The notes beneath the pieces are model-generated. The model was not told the DNA's origin. It saw only the letters and a program-made list of their open reading frames with translations, and ran no database searches. From assembly GCF_008039575.1 (NCBI RefSeq), contig NZ_VDUY01000004.1, positions 248,001 to 312,000 on the forward strand: 64,000 nucleotides of DNA, in the 5' to 3' direction. The translations under genes were made by a program, and so were the position numbers. Origin of the DNA: Zeimonas arvi. Its GTDB lineage: Bacteria > Pseudomonadota > Gammaproteobacteria > Burkholderiales > Burkholderiaceae_E. Positions 10,798 through 20,520 of the stretch are shown piece after piece (positions within the stretch are counted from its first letter, which is position 1; every line of letters begins with the position of its first letter).

Positions 10798-11292
10798 ATG
10801 CAGTACCGGTGGAGCTACGCCGCAGACCAGGACACGCACCAGTGGGTGATGAAGCGCAACTGCGCGATGTCGCCCCGGCAGCTCGGTTGCTGGTTCGGCT
10901 CGCTGGCAGCGGTCTCGCTGCTGCTGGCGGTCTTCTTCGCGGCAAAGGGCGCCTGGCTCGTCGTTCCGTTCACGCTGATCGAGATCGCCGCGCTGGGTGT
11001 CGCGTTCGTCTGGTGGAGCAGGCACGCGACCGACTACGAGCGCATCGTGGTCGGTTCGGGCATGCTTCGCGTCGAGACTTCGAGCGGGGAGCGCCTGAGC
11101 AGGGTCGAGCATCGGCCCGCATGGGTGAGGGTGGAGTACGGCGGCGCGCGGCGCGACCCGATCCGGATCGTGTCGTCGGGCAAGGCGATCGAAGTAGGCG
11201 GATTGGTGCCCGACGATCGCCGCGCAGCGCTGGCGAAGGAATTGAGAGGCGTGCTCGCGTCGCATTGCGCGGCCGGGGGCGTCCAGAGTTGA
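10798..11292 (+). CDS. DUF2244 membrane protein preceding coxB
   Basis: A 164-residue integral membrane protein with two adjacent transmembrane helices (residues about 34-75) followed by a soluble beta-rich domain. The pattern CAMSPRQLGCWF before the helices and a WVRVEYG strand after them fit DUF2244. In betaproteobacteria this family sits just upstream of coxB, as here (16-base gap), which suggests a role in oxidase biogenesis; the mechanism is not known to me. The start ATG at 10798 follows the promoter closely. Confidence 0.75.
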   Translation: MQYRWSYAADQDTHQWVMKRNCAMSPRQLGCWFGSLAAVSLLLAVFFAAKGAWLVVPFTLIEIAALGVAFVWWSRHATDYERIVVGSGMLRVETSSGERLSRVEHRPAWVRVEYGGARRDPIRIVSSGKAIEVGGLVPDDRRAALAKELRGVLASHCAAGGVQS

Positions 11293-11308
11293 CGAAGAAC
11301 GACTACGG

Positions 11309-12475
11309 ATGGGCAGCATGAAATTCAAGCGTGCGGCAGGCGCACTGGCGACGGCGGTTCTGGGCGGATGGATCTCGGTGGCCAACGCGGTCGGCGACAT
11401 GCCGGGCGGGCCCAAGGTCAACGGGCTCAACCTGCAGGATCCGGCCACGAAGATCGCTGCCGACCTGCACTGGATCCACTGGTTCCTGATCTGGGTCTGC
11501 ACCGGCATCTTCATCGTCGTCTTCGGCGCGATGTTCTACTCGATCTGGGCGCACCGGAAGTCCAAGGGCCACAAGCCCGCCAGCTTCCACGAGAGCACCG
11601 CGGTCGAGGTCGCCTGGACCATCGTCCCCTTCCTGATCGTGGTCGGCATGGCGCTGCCCGCCACCCGCATGGTGGTCGAGCAGAAGGACACCTCGAACGC
11701 CGACCTGACGGTGAAAGTCACCGGCTACCAGTGGAAGTGGGGCTACGACTACCTTAAGGGCCAGGGCGAGGGCATCTCCTTCCTGTCCACGCTGTCCACG
11801 CCGCGGGCCCAGATCGAGGGTCGCGAGGCCAAGACCGACACCTACCTGGTCGAGGTCGACAACCCGCTGGTGGTGCCGGTCGACACCAAGGTCCGCGTGG
11901 TGCTCACCGCCAACGACGTGATCCACTCCTGGATGGTGCCTGCCTTCGGCGTCAAGCAGGACGCGATCCCGGGCTTCATCCGCGACACCTGGTTCAGGGC
12001 CGAGAAGGTCGGGACCTTCCGCGGGCAGTGCACCGAGTTGTGCGGCAAGGACCACGCCTTCATGCCGATCGTGGTCGAGGTCAAGTCCCAGGAAGACTAC
12101 GCCAGGTGGGTCGACGAGCAGCAGAAGGCGATGCTCGCCAAGATGGACGATCCGAACAAGGAATGGTCGCAGGCCGATCTGGTCGCTCGCGGCGAGAAGG
12201 TCTACCAGGCCAACTGCGTGGCCTGCCACCAGGCCAATGGCAAGGGCGTTCCGCCGGCATTCCCGCCGCTCGAGGGCTCCAAGGTGGTGCTCGGCCCGCA
12301 GGACGGCCAGATCGGCATCGTGCTCAACGGCAAGCAAGGCACCGCGATGGCCTCGTTCAAGCAGCTGTCCGATGTCGAGCTGGCGGCGGTCCTCACCTAC
12401 ACCCGCAATGCCTGGGGCAACAAGGCCGAGGACGGCATCGTCCAGCCCGCCGAGGTCAAGGCCGCCCGGAAGTGA
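11309..12475 (+). CDS. coxB: Cytochrome c oxidase subunit II with fused cytochrome c domain
   Basis: Receives electrons from cytochrome c and passes them through the CuA centre to subunit I. A signal peptide is followed by two transmembrane helices, then the cupredoxin domain with the CuA ligands in [13 protein letters not shown]. Downstream a class I cytochrome c domain carries the heme-attachment site CVACH at residues 303-307 and an axial Met in TAMASF. The fusion makes it a caa3-like subunit II of 388 residues. ATG 11318 is an alternative start. Confidence 0.96.
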   Translation: MGSMKFKRAAGALATAVLGGWISVANAVGDMPGGPKVNGLNLQDPATKIAADLHWIHWFLIWVCTGIFIVVFGAMFYSIWAHRKSKGHKPASFHESTAVEVAWTIVPFLIVVGMALPATRMVVEQKDTSNADLTVKVTGYQWKWGYDYLKGQGEGISFLSTLSTPRAQIEGREAKTDTYLVEVDNPLVVPVDTKVRVVLTANDVIHSWMVPAFGVKQDAIPGFIRDTWFRAEKVGTFRGQCTELCGKDHAFMPIVVEVKSQEDYARWVDEQQKAMLAKMDDPNKEWSQADLVARGEKVYQANCVACHQANGKGVPPAFPPLEGSKVVLGPQDGQIGIVLNGKQGTAMASFKQLSDVELAAVLTYTRNAWGNKAEDGIVQPAEVKAARK

Positions 12476-12545
12476 TCCGGCGATCCGCGCGCAAGACCGG
12501 ATCGCAGACAGGAAGAATGCAGAGAGTTCGCAGGAGCCAAGGCAA

Positions 12546-14135
12546 ATGAGCGCAGTACTCGACCATCACGGCGACCACGCCCACGATCACGCGCACGACC
12601 ATCCCACGGGCTGGCGTCGCTGGGTGTTCGCCACCAACCACAAGGACATCGGCACGCTGTACCTGTGGTTCTCGTTCACGATGTTCTTCGTGGGCGGCAT
12701 CAACGCGCTGCTGCTGCGCACCGAGTTGTTCCAGCCGGGCCTGCAGATCATGCGGCCGGAGTTCTTCAACCAGCTCACCACGATGCACGGGCTGATCATG
12801 GTCTTCGGCGCGATCATGCCGGCCTTCGTGGGTTTCGCGAACTGGCAGTTGCCGTTGATGATCGGCGCGTCCGACATGGCTTTCGCGCGGATGAACAACT
12901 TCAGCTTCTGGCTGCTGCCTCCCGCGGCGCTGCTGCTGGTGGTGTCTTACTTCGTGCCGGGCGGCGCCACCGCCGCCGGCTGGACCCTGTACGCGCCGCT
13001 GTCGACCCAGATGGGTCCGGGCCAGGATCTGGCGATCTTCGCCGTCCACATCCTGGGCGCCTCGTCGATCATGGGTTCGATCAACATCATCACGACCATC
13101 CTGAACATGCGGGCGCCGGGCATGTCGCTGATGAAGATGCCCATGTTCGCGTGGACCTGGCTGATCACCGCCTACCTGCTGATCGCGGTCATGCCGGTGC
13201 TGGCGGGCGCCATCACCATGCTGCTCACCGACCGCCACTTCGGCACCGCTTTCTTCAACGCGGCCGCCGGCGGCGACCCGGTCATGTACCAGCACATCTT
13301 CTGGTTCTTCGGGCACCCCGAGGTCTACATCATGATCCTGCCGGCCTTCGGCATCGTGAGCGAGATCATCCCGGCCTTCGCCCGGAAGAAGCTGTTCGGC
13401 TACAGCTCGATGGTCTACGCCACCGCGTCGATCGCGATCCTGTCCTTCATCGTGTGGGCGCACCACATGTTCACCACCGGCATGCCGGTGACCGGCCAGC
13501 TGTTCTTCATGTACGCCACGATGCTGATCGCGGTGCCTACGGGCGTGAAGATCTTCAACTGGACCGCCACGATGTGGAAGGGCTCGATGACCTTCGAGAC
13601 CCCGATGCTGTTCGCGATCGGCTTCATCTTCGTGTTCACGCTGGGCGGCTTCACCGGCGTGATCCTGGCCGTGGCTCCGCTCGACATCCAGCTGCACGAC
13701 ACCTACTACGTGGTGGCGCATTTCCACTATGTCCTGGTGGCGGGCTCGCTGTTCGCGTTGTTCGCCGGCGCCTACTTCTGGCTGCCCAAGTGGACCGGCC
13801 ACATGTACGACGAGAAGCTCGGCAAGGCGCACTTCTGGCTGTCGCTGATCACCTTCAACATCACCTTCTTCCCGATGCACTTCCTCGGGCTGGCCGGCAT
13901 GCCGCGCCGCTATGCCGACTACCCGATGCAGTTCGCCGACTTCAACGCGATCATCACGGTCGGCGCCTTCGGTTTCGGCCTGTCGCAGCTGGTCTTCCTG
14001 TGGGCGGTCATCAAGTGCATCAAGGGTGGCGAGAAGGCGGCCGACAAACCCTGGGAAGGCGCCGAGGGCCTCGAGTGGACGCTGCCGTCGCCGGCGCCGT
14101 GGCATTCGTTCGAGACGCCCCCGGTCGTCAAGTGA
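12546..14135 (+). CDS. ctaD: Cytochrome c oxidase subunit I
   Basis: The 12-helix catalytic subunit with heme a and the heme a3-CuB site, pumping protons while reducing oxygen. It has 529 residues. The CuB/cross-link region [10 protein letters not shown], the HHMFTTG segment and VVAHFHYVL with the heme ligands are intact. A His-rich cytosolic N-terminus ([13 protein letters not shown], residues 7-19) precedes helix 1; related proteobacterial subunits share it, and metal binding is possible but unproven. The Shine-Dalgarno is AGGAGCC. It lies 70 bases after coxB. Confidence 0.97.
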   Translation: MSAVLDHHGDHAHDHAHDHPTGWRRWVFATNHKDIGTLYLWFSFTMFFVGGINALLLRTELFQPGLQIMRPEFFNQLTTMHGLIMVFGAIMPAFVGFANWQLPLMIGASDMAFARMNNFSFWLLPPAALLLVVSYFVPGGATAAGWTLYAPLSTQMGPGQDLAIFAVHILGASSIMGSINIITTILNMRAPGMSLMKMPMFAWTWLITAYLLIAVMPVLAGAITMLLTDRHFGTAFFNAAAGGDPVMYQHIFWFFGHPEVYIMILPAFGIVSEIIPAFARKKLFGYSSMVYATASIAILSFIVWAHHMFTTGMPVTGQLFFMYATMLIAVPTGVKIFNWTATMWKGSMTFETPMLFAIGFIFVFTLGGFTGVILAVAPLDIQLHDTYYVVAHFHYVLVAGSLFALFAGAYFWLPKWTGHMYDEKLGKAHFWLSLITFNITFFPMHFLGLAGMPRRYADYPMQFADFNAIITVGAFGFGLSQLVFLWAVIKCIKGGEKAADKPWEGAEGLEWTLPSPAPWHSFETPPVVK

Positions 14136-14173
14136 CGCACGCCTGCCGAGCCGGTCGCGCCATGGGGACCACG

Positions 14174-14287
14174 ATGAGCGATCCGAACAAGTCCAGGAAC
14201 CTGCGCACCGCGCTGATCCTGCTGTCGATCGCCCTCGTGTTCTTCCTCGGCGTGATCCTCAACCGCCTGTTGTTCGGAGACGGCTGA
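14174..14287 (+). CDS. Small single-helix oxidase assembly protein
   Basis: A 37-residue protein: a short basic N-terminus, one transmembrane helix (TALILLSIALVFFLGVIL) and a brief tail. The start ATG at 14174 follows GGGGACCACG, a good Shine-Dalgarno; ATG 14162 is possible. It ends one base before ctaG. Small one-helix proteins at this place between ctaD and ctaG are annotated in related bacteria as cytochrome oxidase small assembly proteins. The function is inferred from position only. Confidence 0.7.
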   Translation: MSDPNKSRNLRTALILLSIALVFFLGVILNRLLFGDG

Positions 14288-14288
14288 C

Positions 14289-14882
14289 ATGTCGGAAGCT
14301 CCCCGCGAGAACCTGCCCGGGCGCCAGCAGAACTGGCAGATGTTCGGCAAGCTGATCGTCGTCACGCTGGCGATGTTCGGCTTCGGCTTCGCGCTCGTGC
14401 CGCTCTACGAGAAGATCTGCGAGGTCACCGGCATCAACCAGCTGACCAAGCGTGACCGCCAGGCCGAGGAATTCGCCCGCAACACGCAGGTGGACACCAG
14501 CCGAAAGGTCGTCGTCGAGTTCGACGCCAACGGGCGCGGCGCCTGGCAGTTCCGCCCGGAGACCGGCTCGCTGGAGGTCCACCCCGGCCAGCTGGTCACC
14601 GTGGTCTACGACCTGGTCAACACCAAGGACGTCCCCACCACGGGCCAGGCGATTCCCAGCTACGCGCCGATGGTGTCCAGCCAGTACTTCCACAAGCTCG
14701 AGTGCTTCTGCTTCGAGCAGCAGGAGCTGGGCGCCGGCGAGACCCGCAAGTTCCCGGTCGTGTTCGTCCTCGACCCCAAGCTGCCGAAGGACGTGAACAC
14801 GATCACCCTCTCGTACACCTTCTTCGAAGTGGGCGGGAAGGGCGCCACCGCCTCGGTGGCAAGCGGGGGACGAGGCGGATGA
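14289..14882 (+). CDS. ctaG: Cytochrome c oxidase assembly protein CtaG (Cox11)
   Basis: A copper chaperone that delivers CuB to subunit I. It has one N-terminal membrane anchor (residues about 20-40) and a periplasmic immunoglobulin-like domain. The copper motif CFCF has Cys139 and Cys141; the conserved LVPLYEKICEVTG follows the helix. The length of 197 residues is normal. Its stop overlaps the start of the next gene. Confidence 0.96.
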   Translation: MSEAPRENLPGRQQNWQMFGKLIVVTLAMFGFGFALVPLYEKICEVTGINQLTKRDRQAEEFARNTQVDTSRKVVVEFDANGRGAWQFRPETGSLEVHPGQLVTVVYDLVNTKDVPTTGQAIPSYAPMVSSQYFHKLECFCFEQQELGAGETRKFPVVFVLDPKLPKDVNTITLSYTFFEVGGKGATASVASGGRGG

Positions 14883-15094
14883 TGAAGGAGTTGCAGGAAG
14901 CCAGTCGCCGCAAGGGCACCTTCCTCGGCACCCTCAAGGCGATCGGTTGGGCCTTCTTTGGAGTTCGCGGCGGAAAGGGCTACGAGCGGGACCTCGCCCA
15001 GCTCAATCCGCTGCACGTGATCATCATCGGGCTGCTTCTTGCGGCGCTGTTCGTGGTCACACTGGTGATCATCGTCAATCTGGTCGTGGGCTGA
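14879..15094 (+). CDS. DUF2970 single-helix protein
   Basis: A 71-residue protein with an amphipathic, basic N-terminal half (FLGTLKAIGWAFFGVRGGKGYERD) and one C-terminal transmembrane helix (residues about 46-69). This is the DUF2970 pattern seen between ctaG and coxC in betaproteobacterial oxidase loci. Two tandem ATGs at 14879 and 14882 overlap the ctaG stop, so either may start it. The function is unknown; membership in the oxidase locus suggests assembly or stability. Confidence 0.8.
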   Translation: MMKELQEASRRKGTFLGTLKAIGWAFFGVRGGKGYERDLAQLNPLHVIIIGLLLAALFVVTLVIIVNLVVG

Positions 15095-15125
15095 CGCACG
15101 AGAATACTTAGGGAGAGAGAGAAAA

Positions 15126-15992
15126 ATGGCTTCGGGTGCGCGCGCTCATGCGCCTTACTACTTCGTGCCGGGCCCGTCCAAGTGGCCGCTGGTCGGAGGC
15201 ATTGCGCTGACCTTCTTCGGGTTCGGCCTGGCGAGCTGGTTCAACGGCGCCTCCTTCGGCCCCTACCTGTTCGCGATCTTCCTCGCCATCCTCGCCTACA
15301 TGATGGTGGGCTGGTTCTCCCAGGTGGCCCGCGAGTCCGAGGGCGGCCTGTACAGCGACCGGGTCGACGTGTCCTTCCGCTGGTCGATGAGCTGGTTCAT
15401 CTTCTCGGAGGTGATGTTCTTCGCGGCCTTCTTCGGTGCGCTCTTCTACGCGCGCTCGATCACGATGCCGTGGCTCGGCGACCTGGACCACCGCAGCATC
15501 CTGTGGCCCGACTTCCAGGCCGTGTGGCCGCATGCCGGCCCGGCCGGCGTGGTCGAGCCCTTCCAGACCATTGGCCCGTGGCCGATCCCGACCATCAACA
15601 CCTTGCTGCTGCTCACGTCCGGTGTCACGCTGACCATCGCGCACCACGCGATCAAGGACAACAAGCGTGGCCCGCTGACCTTCTGGCTGTTCCTGACGGT
15701 GCTGCTCGGCGTGATCTTCCTGGGTTTCCAGGCCTACGAGTACATGCATGCGTACAAGGACCTGAACCTGCGTCTCGACTCCGGCATCTTCGGTTCGACC
15801 TTCTTCATGCTCACCGGCTTCCACGGGTTTCACGTGACGGTTGGCGCGATCATGCTGTCGGTGGTGCTGTTCCGCGTGCTGAAGGGGCACTTCGACTCGG
15901 AGAACCACTTCGCCTTCGAGGCGGCAGCCTGGTACTGGCACTTCGTCGACGTCGTCTGGCTGGGCCTGTACGTCGTCGTCTACTGGCTGTAA
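15126..15992 (+). CDS. coxC: Cytochrome c oxidase subunit III
   Basis: The seven-helix subunit III that stabilises the oxidase core. It has 288 residues. The conserved SEVMFFAAFFGALFYAR region and the C-terminal WYWHFVDVVWLGLYVVVYW segment are present in full. An extended purine tract (GGGAGAGAGAGAAAA) just before the ATG serves as ribosome binding site. A strong hairpin follows at 16050. Confidence 0.96.
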   Translation: MASGARAHAPYYFVPGPSKWPLVGGIALTFFGFGLASWFNGASFGPYLFAIFLAILAYMMVGWFSQVARESEGGLYSDRVDVSFRWSMSWFIFSEVMFFAAFFGALFYARSITMPWLGDLDHRSILWPDFQAVWPHAGPAGVVEPFQTIGPWPIPTINTLLLLTSGVTLTIAHHAIKDNKRGPLTFWLFLTVLLGVIFLGFQAYEYMHAYKDLNLRLDSGIFGSTFFMLTGFHGFHVTVGAIMLSVVLFRVLKGHFDSENHFAFEAAAWYWHFVDVVWLGLYVVVYWL

Positions 15993-16049
15993 GAAAGAAC
16001 CGCGCCGGCCCGGTGCGCACGCATCCGGGGACGGCGGGGGAAATGAAGA

Positions 16050-16072
16050 GGGGCCGCGCGACGCGCGGCCCC
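16050..16072. terminator. Strong hairpin between convergent coxC and DUF2909 genes
   Basis: A perfect 10-bp GC stem with a 3-base loop. It sits 57 bases after coxC and 68 before the end of the convergent DUF2909 gene, so it may serve both. There is no clear T-run, only TTCGGCTT on the right side. Confidence 0.55.
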
Positions 16073-16140
16073 TTCGGCTTGATGGCCCGGCCCGGCGGGC
16101 GCCGCGCGCCCCGGTGCGCGGCCTCGAGGGGGGCGCCGTT

Positions 16141-16362
16141 TCAGCGCGGCACGTTCCGGGTGATCGGCACTCCGGTGCTCTCGATCCAGCCCATCCGGTT
16201 GGCGAACAGGATCAGCAGGAACAGCGCGATCGAGAATCCCACCCGAAACCCGAGCGCGCGCGCGGTATTGCGGGTTCGGCCGCGGTCACGGATCAGGAAG
16301 AACATCGCCGAGGCGAGGCTTCCGATGATCAGGATGAATGCAACGACGATGATCCACTTCAA
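16141..16362 (-). CDS. DUF2909 twin-transmembrane protein
   Basis: A 73-residue protein with two transmembrane helices (about 3-23 and 42-61) joined by a basic loop RDRGRTRNTARALGFRVG. This fits DUF2909, a small family found beside SURF1 in betaproteobacterial oxidase loci. It lies on the strand opposite to the rest of the locus, as is usual. The function is unknown. Confidence 0.8.
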   Translation of the reverse strand: MKWIIVVAFILIIGSLASAMFFLIRDRGRTRNTARALGFRVGFSIALFLLILFANRMGWIESTGVPITRNVPR

Positions 16363-16431
16363 GGGATTCTCCGGCGGGGCGGCGCAAGGAGGCGAGGCCC
16401 GGATTGTAGTGCGCCGGTCCGGCCGGTGCGC

Positions 16432-17226
16432 ATGGTGAGGAAAATCGTTCGCCGCGTCGTGCCGACCGTGGCGGCCATTGCGGTGGTTGCGCTCACCCTG
16501 TCGCTGGGCAACTGGCAGACGCGGCGCGCGCAGGAGAAGCAGCTACTGCAGCAGCAGCGGGAGGCGGCCGACCGGTCTGCGCCGGCCCGGGTGCCGCCGG
16601 TGCTGCTGGCGGACGCCGACGTGCAGGCGCTGGAAGGAAGGCGGGCCAGCGTGACCGGCGAGCTGCTGGCCGATCGGAGCGTCTACATCGACAACCGGAC
16701 CCACGGGGGCATTGCCGGCTTCCACCTGGTCACTCCGATTAAAATAGCAGGTTCGGGTGGACAGGGGGCGCGGCCGGTGCACGTGCTGGTCCTGCGCGGC
16801 TGGATTGCGCGCGATCCGCACGAGCGGACGCGCCTGCCGGTCGCGCCGGCTCCTGCGGGGCCGGTCACGGTGACCGGCATCGCGCAGCGCGAACTGGCCC
16901 AGGCGCTGGAACTCGCGGCTTCGGCGCCGCCGGGGCCCGAGCAGCGAATCTGGCAGAACCTGACCGTGGCGGGCTACCGCCGCTGGTCGGGGCTGGATCT
17001 GCAGCCCATGCTGATCAGGCAGACCGAGCCGGCGCGCGGTCCCGAGGGGGACTTCGACGACGGCCTGGTGAGGGACTGGCCTCGACCTGGCCTCGATGTC
17101 GACAAGCATCGGGGTTACGCCTTCCAGTGGTATGCGCTGGCGGCCGCGACCGCCGCGCTGTGGATCTGGTTCGTCGTGTGGCGGCCGCTGAGGCGACGCG
17201 CCGGAGCGGCGGGCCGCGGAAACTGA
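16432..17226 (+). CDS. SURF1-family oxidase assembly protein
   Basis: A membrane protein assisting heme a insertion into subunit I. It has a helix at each end (residues about 9-25 and 237-256) flanking a periplasmic domain. Family marks are LGNWQTRRAQEKQ after helix 1, the glycine-rich YIDNRTHGGIAGFHLVTP strand, VLRGWI and the C-terminal HRGYAFQWYALA. It has 264 residues. I chose ATG 16432; a GTG two codons earlier is possible. Confidence 0.88.
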   Translation: MVRKIVRRVVPTVAAIAVVALTLSLGNWQTRRAQEKQLLQQQREAADRSAPARVPPVLLADADVQALEGRRASVTGELLADRSVYIDNRTHGGIAGFHLVTPIKIAGSGGQGARPVHVLVLRGWIARDPHERTRLPVAPAPAGPVTVTGIAQRELAQALELAASAPPGPEQRIWQNLTVAGYRRWSGLDLQPMLIRQTEPARGPEGDFDDGLVRDWPRPGLDVDKHRGYAFQWYALAAATAALWIWFVVWRPLRRRAGAAGRGN

Positions 17227-17233
17227 ATCGAGA

Positions 17234-17860
17234 ATGAGCGCTTCCATCGTGTCCGACAGCCTCTCGCCGGAAGAACTCCGGCAGCGCACCCGCCGCGGGC
17301 GGCTGAAGATGCTGGCCATCCTGCTGGTCTGCGCGGCGCCGGTCATCGCGTCGTACTTCACCTACTACGTGATCCGGCCCGAGGGGCGGACCAATTACGG
17401 CACGCTGCTCCAGCCGCTGCCGGACGTGACCGGGCTCGCCGGCGCGGGCCTCGATGGCGCGCCCACCGGGCTGAAGCAGCTGGGCGGCAAGTGGCTGCTG
17501 GTCACCGGCGCCGGATCCCGCTGCGACGCAGCCTGCGAGCACAGGCTCTACCTGCTCAGGCAGCTGCGGCTCACCACAGGCAAGGATCGCGACCGGGTCG
17601 AACGGGCCTGGATCGTGGGGCCGGGCACCGCAGTGCCGGCTCGCCTGCTGGCCGAACACGAGGGCCTGGTGGTGATCCGCGCCCGGGCCGGGGCGATGGC
17701 CGCCGCCGGCTTCCCGTCCGAGGGCGGCGACGCGCCCGAGTCGCACGTCTGGATCGTGGATCCGCTGGGCAACCTGGTGATGCGCTACCCGGTCGACCCC
17801 GATCCGAGCCGGATGAAGAAGGACCTTCTCAAACTGCTGAAAGCCTCGAGGATCGGCTGA
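17234..17860 (+). CDS. SCO-like thioredoxin-fold membrane protein
   Basis: A 208-residue protein with one N-terminal transmembrane helix (about 26-46) and a thioredoxin-like periplasmic domain. Cys97 and Cys101 form a CX3C (CDAAC), and His171 stands in ESHVWIVDPLG; these match the copper ligands of SCO proteins, but overall similarity is low. It lies between SURF1 and ctaA. It may handle copper or redox for CuA maturation alongside the canonical SCO at 19820. Confidence 0.7.
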   Translation: MSASIVSDSLSPEELRQRTRRGRLKMLAILLVCAAPVIASYFTYYVIRPEGRTNYGTLLQPLPDVTGLAGAGLDGAPTGLKQLGGKWLLVTGAGSRCDAACEHRLYLLRQLRLTTGKDRDRVERAWIVGPGTAVPARLLAEHEGLVVIRARAGAMAAAGFPSEGGDAPESHVWIVDPLGNLVMRYPVDPDPSRMKKDLLKLLKASRIG

Positions 17861-17861
17861 C

Positions 17862-18908
17862 ATGTCGCAGAGTTTCCCGTCTCCGGCGCCGATCCCCAGT
17901 CGCTCGCCGCTCTGGTTCCGCAGGCTGATCGGCTTCACGGTCATCCTCACCCTGTGCCTGATCATGCTGGGCGCCTACGTGCGGCTCACGGACGCCGGCC
18001 TGGGCTGTCCCGACTGGCCCGGCTGCTACGGCGAGCTGTTTCCCACCCAGGCCAAGGAGCAGATCGCGCAGGCGGTCGCCGAGCAGGGCGGCGAGCACGG
18101 TCCGGTATCCATGGGCAAGGCCTGGCGCGAGATGGTCCACCGCTACATCGCGAAGATCCTCGGGCTGCTGATCATCGCGATCGCGATCGTCGCCTGGCGC
18201 GAGCGCGAACGACTCGGACAGTCCCCGGCCCTGCCGATCTGGCTGGTCGGCGTGGTGATCCTGCAGGGGCTGTTCGGGATGTGGACGGTCACCCTGCTGC
18301 TCAAGCCGGCGATCGTGACCGGCCACCTGCTGGGCGGGCTGATCACCTTCTCGCTGCTGCTCTGGCTCTGGCTCAGGCAGTTGCCGCAACCGCGCTACGT
18401 CGACGCGGAACCGGTCGCGGCGCTTTCGGGTCCGGCCCTGCTCGGGCTGGTGGCGGCGGCCGTGCAGATCTTCCTCGGTGGCTGGACCAGCACCAACTAC
18501 GCGGCGCTGGCCTGCACCGACCTGCCCACCTGCCAGGGCGCCTGGTGGCCCGAGGCGAACTTCGCCGACGCCTTCCACATCTTCCGGGAACTGGGCAAGA
18601 CCGGCGACGGCGAGAACCTGCCGATGCAGGCGCTCACCGCGATCCACCTGATGCACCGTATCGGCGCGGTCGTGGTGCTGGGGGTGGTAGGCTGGCTGGG
18701 CCTGCGGGTGATGCGCACCGAGGGCCTGCAGGGCCTCGGTGCGGCGATCCTCGCGGTCCTGGCCGTGCAGTGGGCGCTGGGCCTGTCCAACGTGTACTGG
18801 AGCCTGCCGCTGCCGGTGGCCGTGGCGCACAACGGCGGTGCCGCGCTGCTGCTGGCGCTGCTCGTGGTGCTAAACTTCCGCGCTCGCCGCGCACGTCTTC
18901 AGATCTGA
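17862..18908 (+). CDS. ctaA: Heme A synthase
   Basis: Oxidises the C8 methyl of heme O to the formyl group of heme A in the inner membrane. It has 348 residues and eight predicted helices in two four-helix halves. Heme-ligand regions are visible: [38 protein letters not shown], then [11 protein letters not shown] and the final [10 protein letters not shown]. The Cys pair CPDWPGC matches the COX15 signature. It starts 1 base after the preceding stop. Confidence 0.95.
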   Translation: MSQSFPSPAPIPSRSPLWFRRLIGFTVILTLCLIMLGAYVRLTDAGLGCPDWPGCYGELFPTQAKEQIAQAVAEQGGEHGPVSMGKAWREMVHRYIAKILGLLIIAIAIVAWRERERLGQSPALPIWLVGVVILQGLFGMWTVTLLLKPAIVTGHLLGGLITFSLLLWLWLRQLPQPRYVDAEPVAALSGPALLGLVAAAVQIFLGGWTSTNYAALACTDLPTCQGAWWPEANFADAFHIFRELGKTGDGENLPMQALTAIHLMHRIGAVVVLGVVGWLGLRVMRTEGLQGLGAAILAVLAVQWALGLSNVYWSLPLPVAVAHNGGAALLLALLVVLNFRARRARLQI

Positions 18909-18912
18909 GCGC

Positions 18913-19812
18913 ATGCAAGCTACCCGCCTCGATTCCCCTGCCCCGGGCTGGCGTCATGTCGCTGCCCAGTACCTCGCGCTGACCAAGCCGAGGATCGTCA
19001 TGCTGGCCGCGTTCTGCGCGCTCATCGGCATGCTGCTCGCGTCCGACGGCTGGGTGCCGCCGATCACCATGCTGGCCGGACTCGCCGGCATTTCGCTGCT
19101 CGCGGCGGCCGGCTTCGCCTTCAACTGCCTGATCGAACGGGGCATCGATTCGCGGATGGCCCGCACCCGCGCGCGCCCGCTCGCGCGCGGCGAGCTCGGC
19201 GCCACCGGCACGATCGTGTTCGCCGGCCTGCTGGCCGGCGTGGGCGCGGGGCTGCTGTATGCCTTCGTGAACCCGCTCACGATGTGGCTCACGCTGGCCA
19301 CCTTCGTGGGCTACGCGGTGGTCTACACCGTGCTGCTCAAGCCGGCCACGCCGCAGAACATCGTCATCGGCGGAGCCAGCGGCGCGATGCCGCCGGTGCT
19401 CGGCTGGGCCGCGGTGGCCAACGAGGTCACGGCCCAGGCGCTGGTGCTCTTCCTGATCATCTTCGTCTGGACGCCGCCGCACTTCTGGGCGCTGGCGCTC
19501 TATCGGGTCGAGGACTATCGCCGCTCCGGCCTGCCCATGCTGCCGGTCACGCACGGACCCGAGTTCACGCGGCTGAGCGTCTTCCTGTACACCTTGCTGC
19601 TGGTGGCCACCTCGCTGCTGCCTTTCCTGATCCGCATGAGCGGCTGGCTCTACCTGGCCTGCGCGCTGGCGCTCGGCGGCGTCTTCGTCGGCTACGCCTG
19701 GCGGCTGTGGCGCAACTATTCCGATGCGCTGGCCCGGCGGACCTTCGGCTACTCGATCTTCTACCTGGCCGCGCTGTTCGGCGCGCTGCTGGTGGATCAC
19801 TACACCCGCTGA
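18913..19812 (+). CDS. ctaB: Protoheme IX farnesyltransferase (heme O synthase)
   Basis: A UbiA-family prenyltransferase that adds a farnesyl chain to heme b to make heme O, the substrate of CtaA. It has 299 residues and about nine helices. The first Asp-rich-type motif is [20 protein letters not shown], the second lies near [19 protein letters not shown]. It follows ctaA after 4 bases, so the two heme A enzymes are coupled. Confidence 0.96.
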   Translation: MQATRLDSPAPGWRHVAAQYLALTKPRIVMLAAFCALIGMLLASDGWVPPITMLAGLAGISLLAAAGFAFNCLIERGIDSRMARTRARPLARGELGATGTIVFAGLLAGVGAGLLYAFVNPLTMWLTLATFVGYAVVYTVLLKPATPQNIVIGGASGAMPPVLGWAAVANEVTAQALVLFLIIFVWTPPHFWALALYRVEDYRRSGLPMLPVTHGPEFTRLSVFLYTLLLVATSLLPFLIRMSGWLYLACALALGGVFVGYAWRLWRNYSDALARRTFGYSIFYLAALFGALLVDHYTR

Positions 19813-19819
19813 GCACGAC

Positions 19820-20485
19820 GTGCGCACGACGAACCGCCTCGCATCGACGCTCCGGACCGCCTCGGCGGTTCACGCCGCCCCGCGGCGCGGCCTGCTCCGC
19901 GCGGCGGGCGCGCTGTCGGTCGCGGCGATGCTAGGCGTCGGCCTGGCGGCCTGCGATCGGGGCGGGCCGAAGTTCCACAACACCGATGTCACCGGTTCGG
20001 GCATCGCGAAAGACGGGTTCACGCTCACCGATCACACCGGTGCCACGCGCACGCTGGCCGACTATCGCGGCAAGGTCGTCGTGGTGTTCTTCGGTTTCAC
20101 GCACTGCCCGGACGTCTGCCCGACCACGATGGTCGAGACCGCCGAGGCGATGAAGCTGCTCGGGGCCAGGGCCGACAAGGTGCAGGTGCTGTTCGTGACC
20201 GTGGACCCGGAGCGCGACACGCCCGAGCTGCTGGCCAAGTACGTGCCGGCCTTCGATTCGCGCTTCGTGGGCCTGTGGGGCGATCCCGAGCGCATCGCCC
20301 GCGTGGCGAAGGACTTCAAGGTCTTCTACCAGAAGGGCCAGCAGTCCTCGACCGGGTCGTACTCGATCGACCACACGGCCGGCAGCTACATCTTCGACGA
20401 GGAAGGCCGGCTGCGCCTGTTCACCCGTTACGGCGTGGGCGCGCAGGCGCTGGCCGACGACATCGGCCAGCTCCTGGCCGACTAG
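19820..20485 (+). CDS. SCO1/SenC-family copper chaperone lipoprotein
   Basis: Delivers or reduces copper for the CuA site of subunit II. The thioredoxin fold carries the copper ligands THCPDVCPTT (CX3C) and the distal His in SIDHTAGSYIFD. From a GTG at 19820 it has 221 residues, with an N-terminal signal ending in the lipobox LAAC, so it is likely a lipoprotein. A later ATG at 19928 would cut into the signal sequence. It begins 7 bases after ctaB. Confidence 0.9.
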   Translation: MRTTNRLASTLRTASAVHAAPRRGLLRAAGALSVAAMLGVGLAACDRGGPKFHNTDVTGSGIAKDGFTLTDHTGATRTLADYRGKVVVVFFGFTHCPDVCPTTMVETAEAMKLLGARADKVQVLFVTVDPERDTPELLAKYVPAFDSRFVGLWGDPERIARVAKDFKVFYQKGQQSSTGSYSIDHTAGSYIFDEEGRLRLFTRYGVGAQALADDIGQLLAD

Positions 20486-20520
20486 GGCCGCGCGCGCTTC
20501 GGCGGGCGCCCGGCCGACGA

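Noticed and set aside
12456-14105. A 549-codon minus-strand frame opposite ctaD, His/Glu/Arg-rich
   Set aside because: It mirrors the codon pattern of ctaD; the apparent composition is a by-product of the sense gene.
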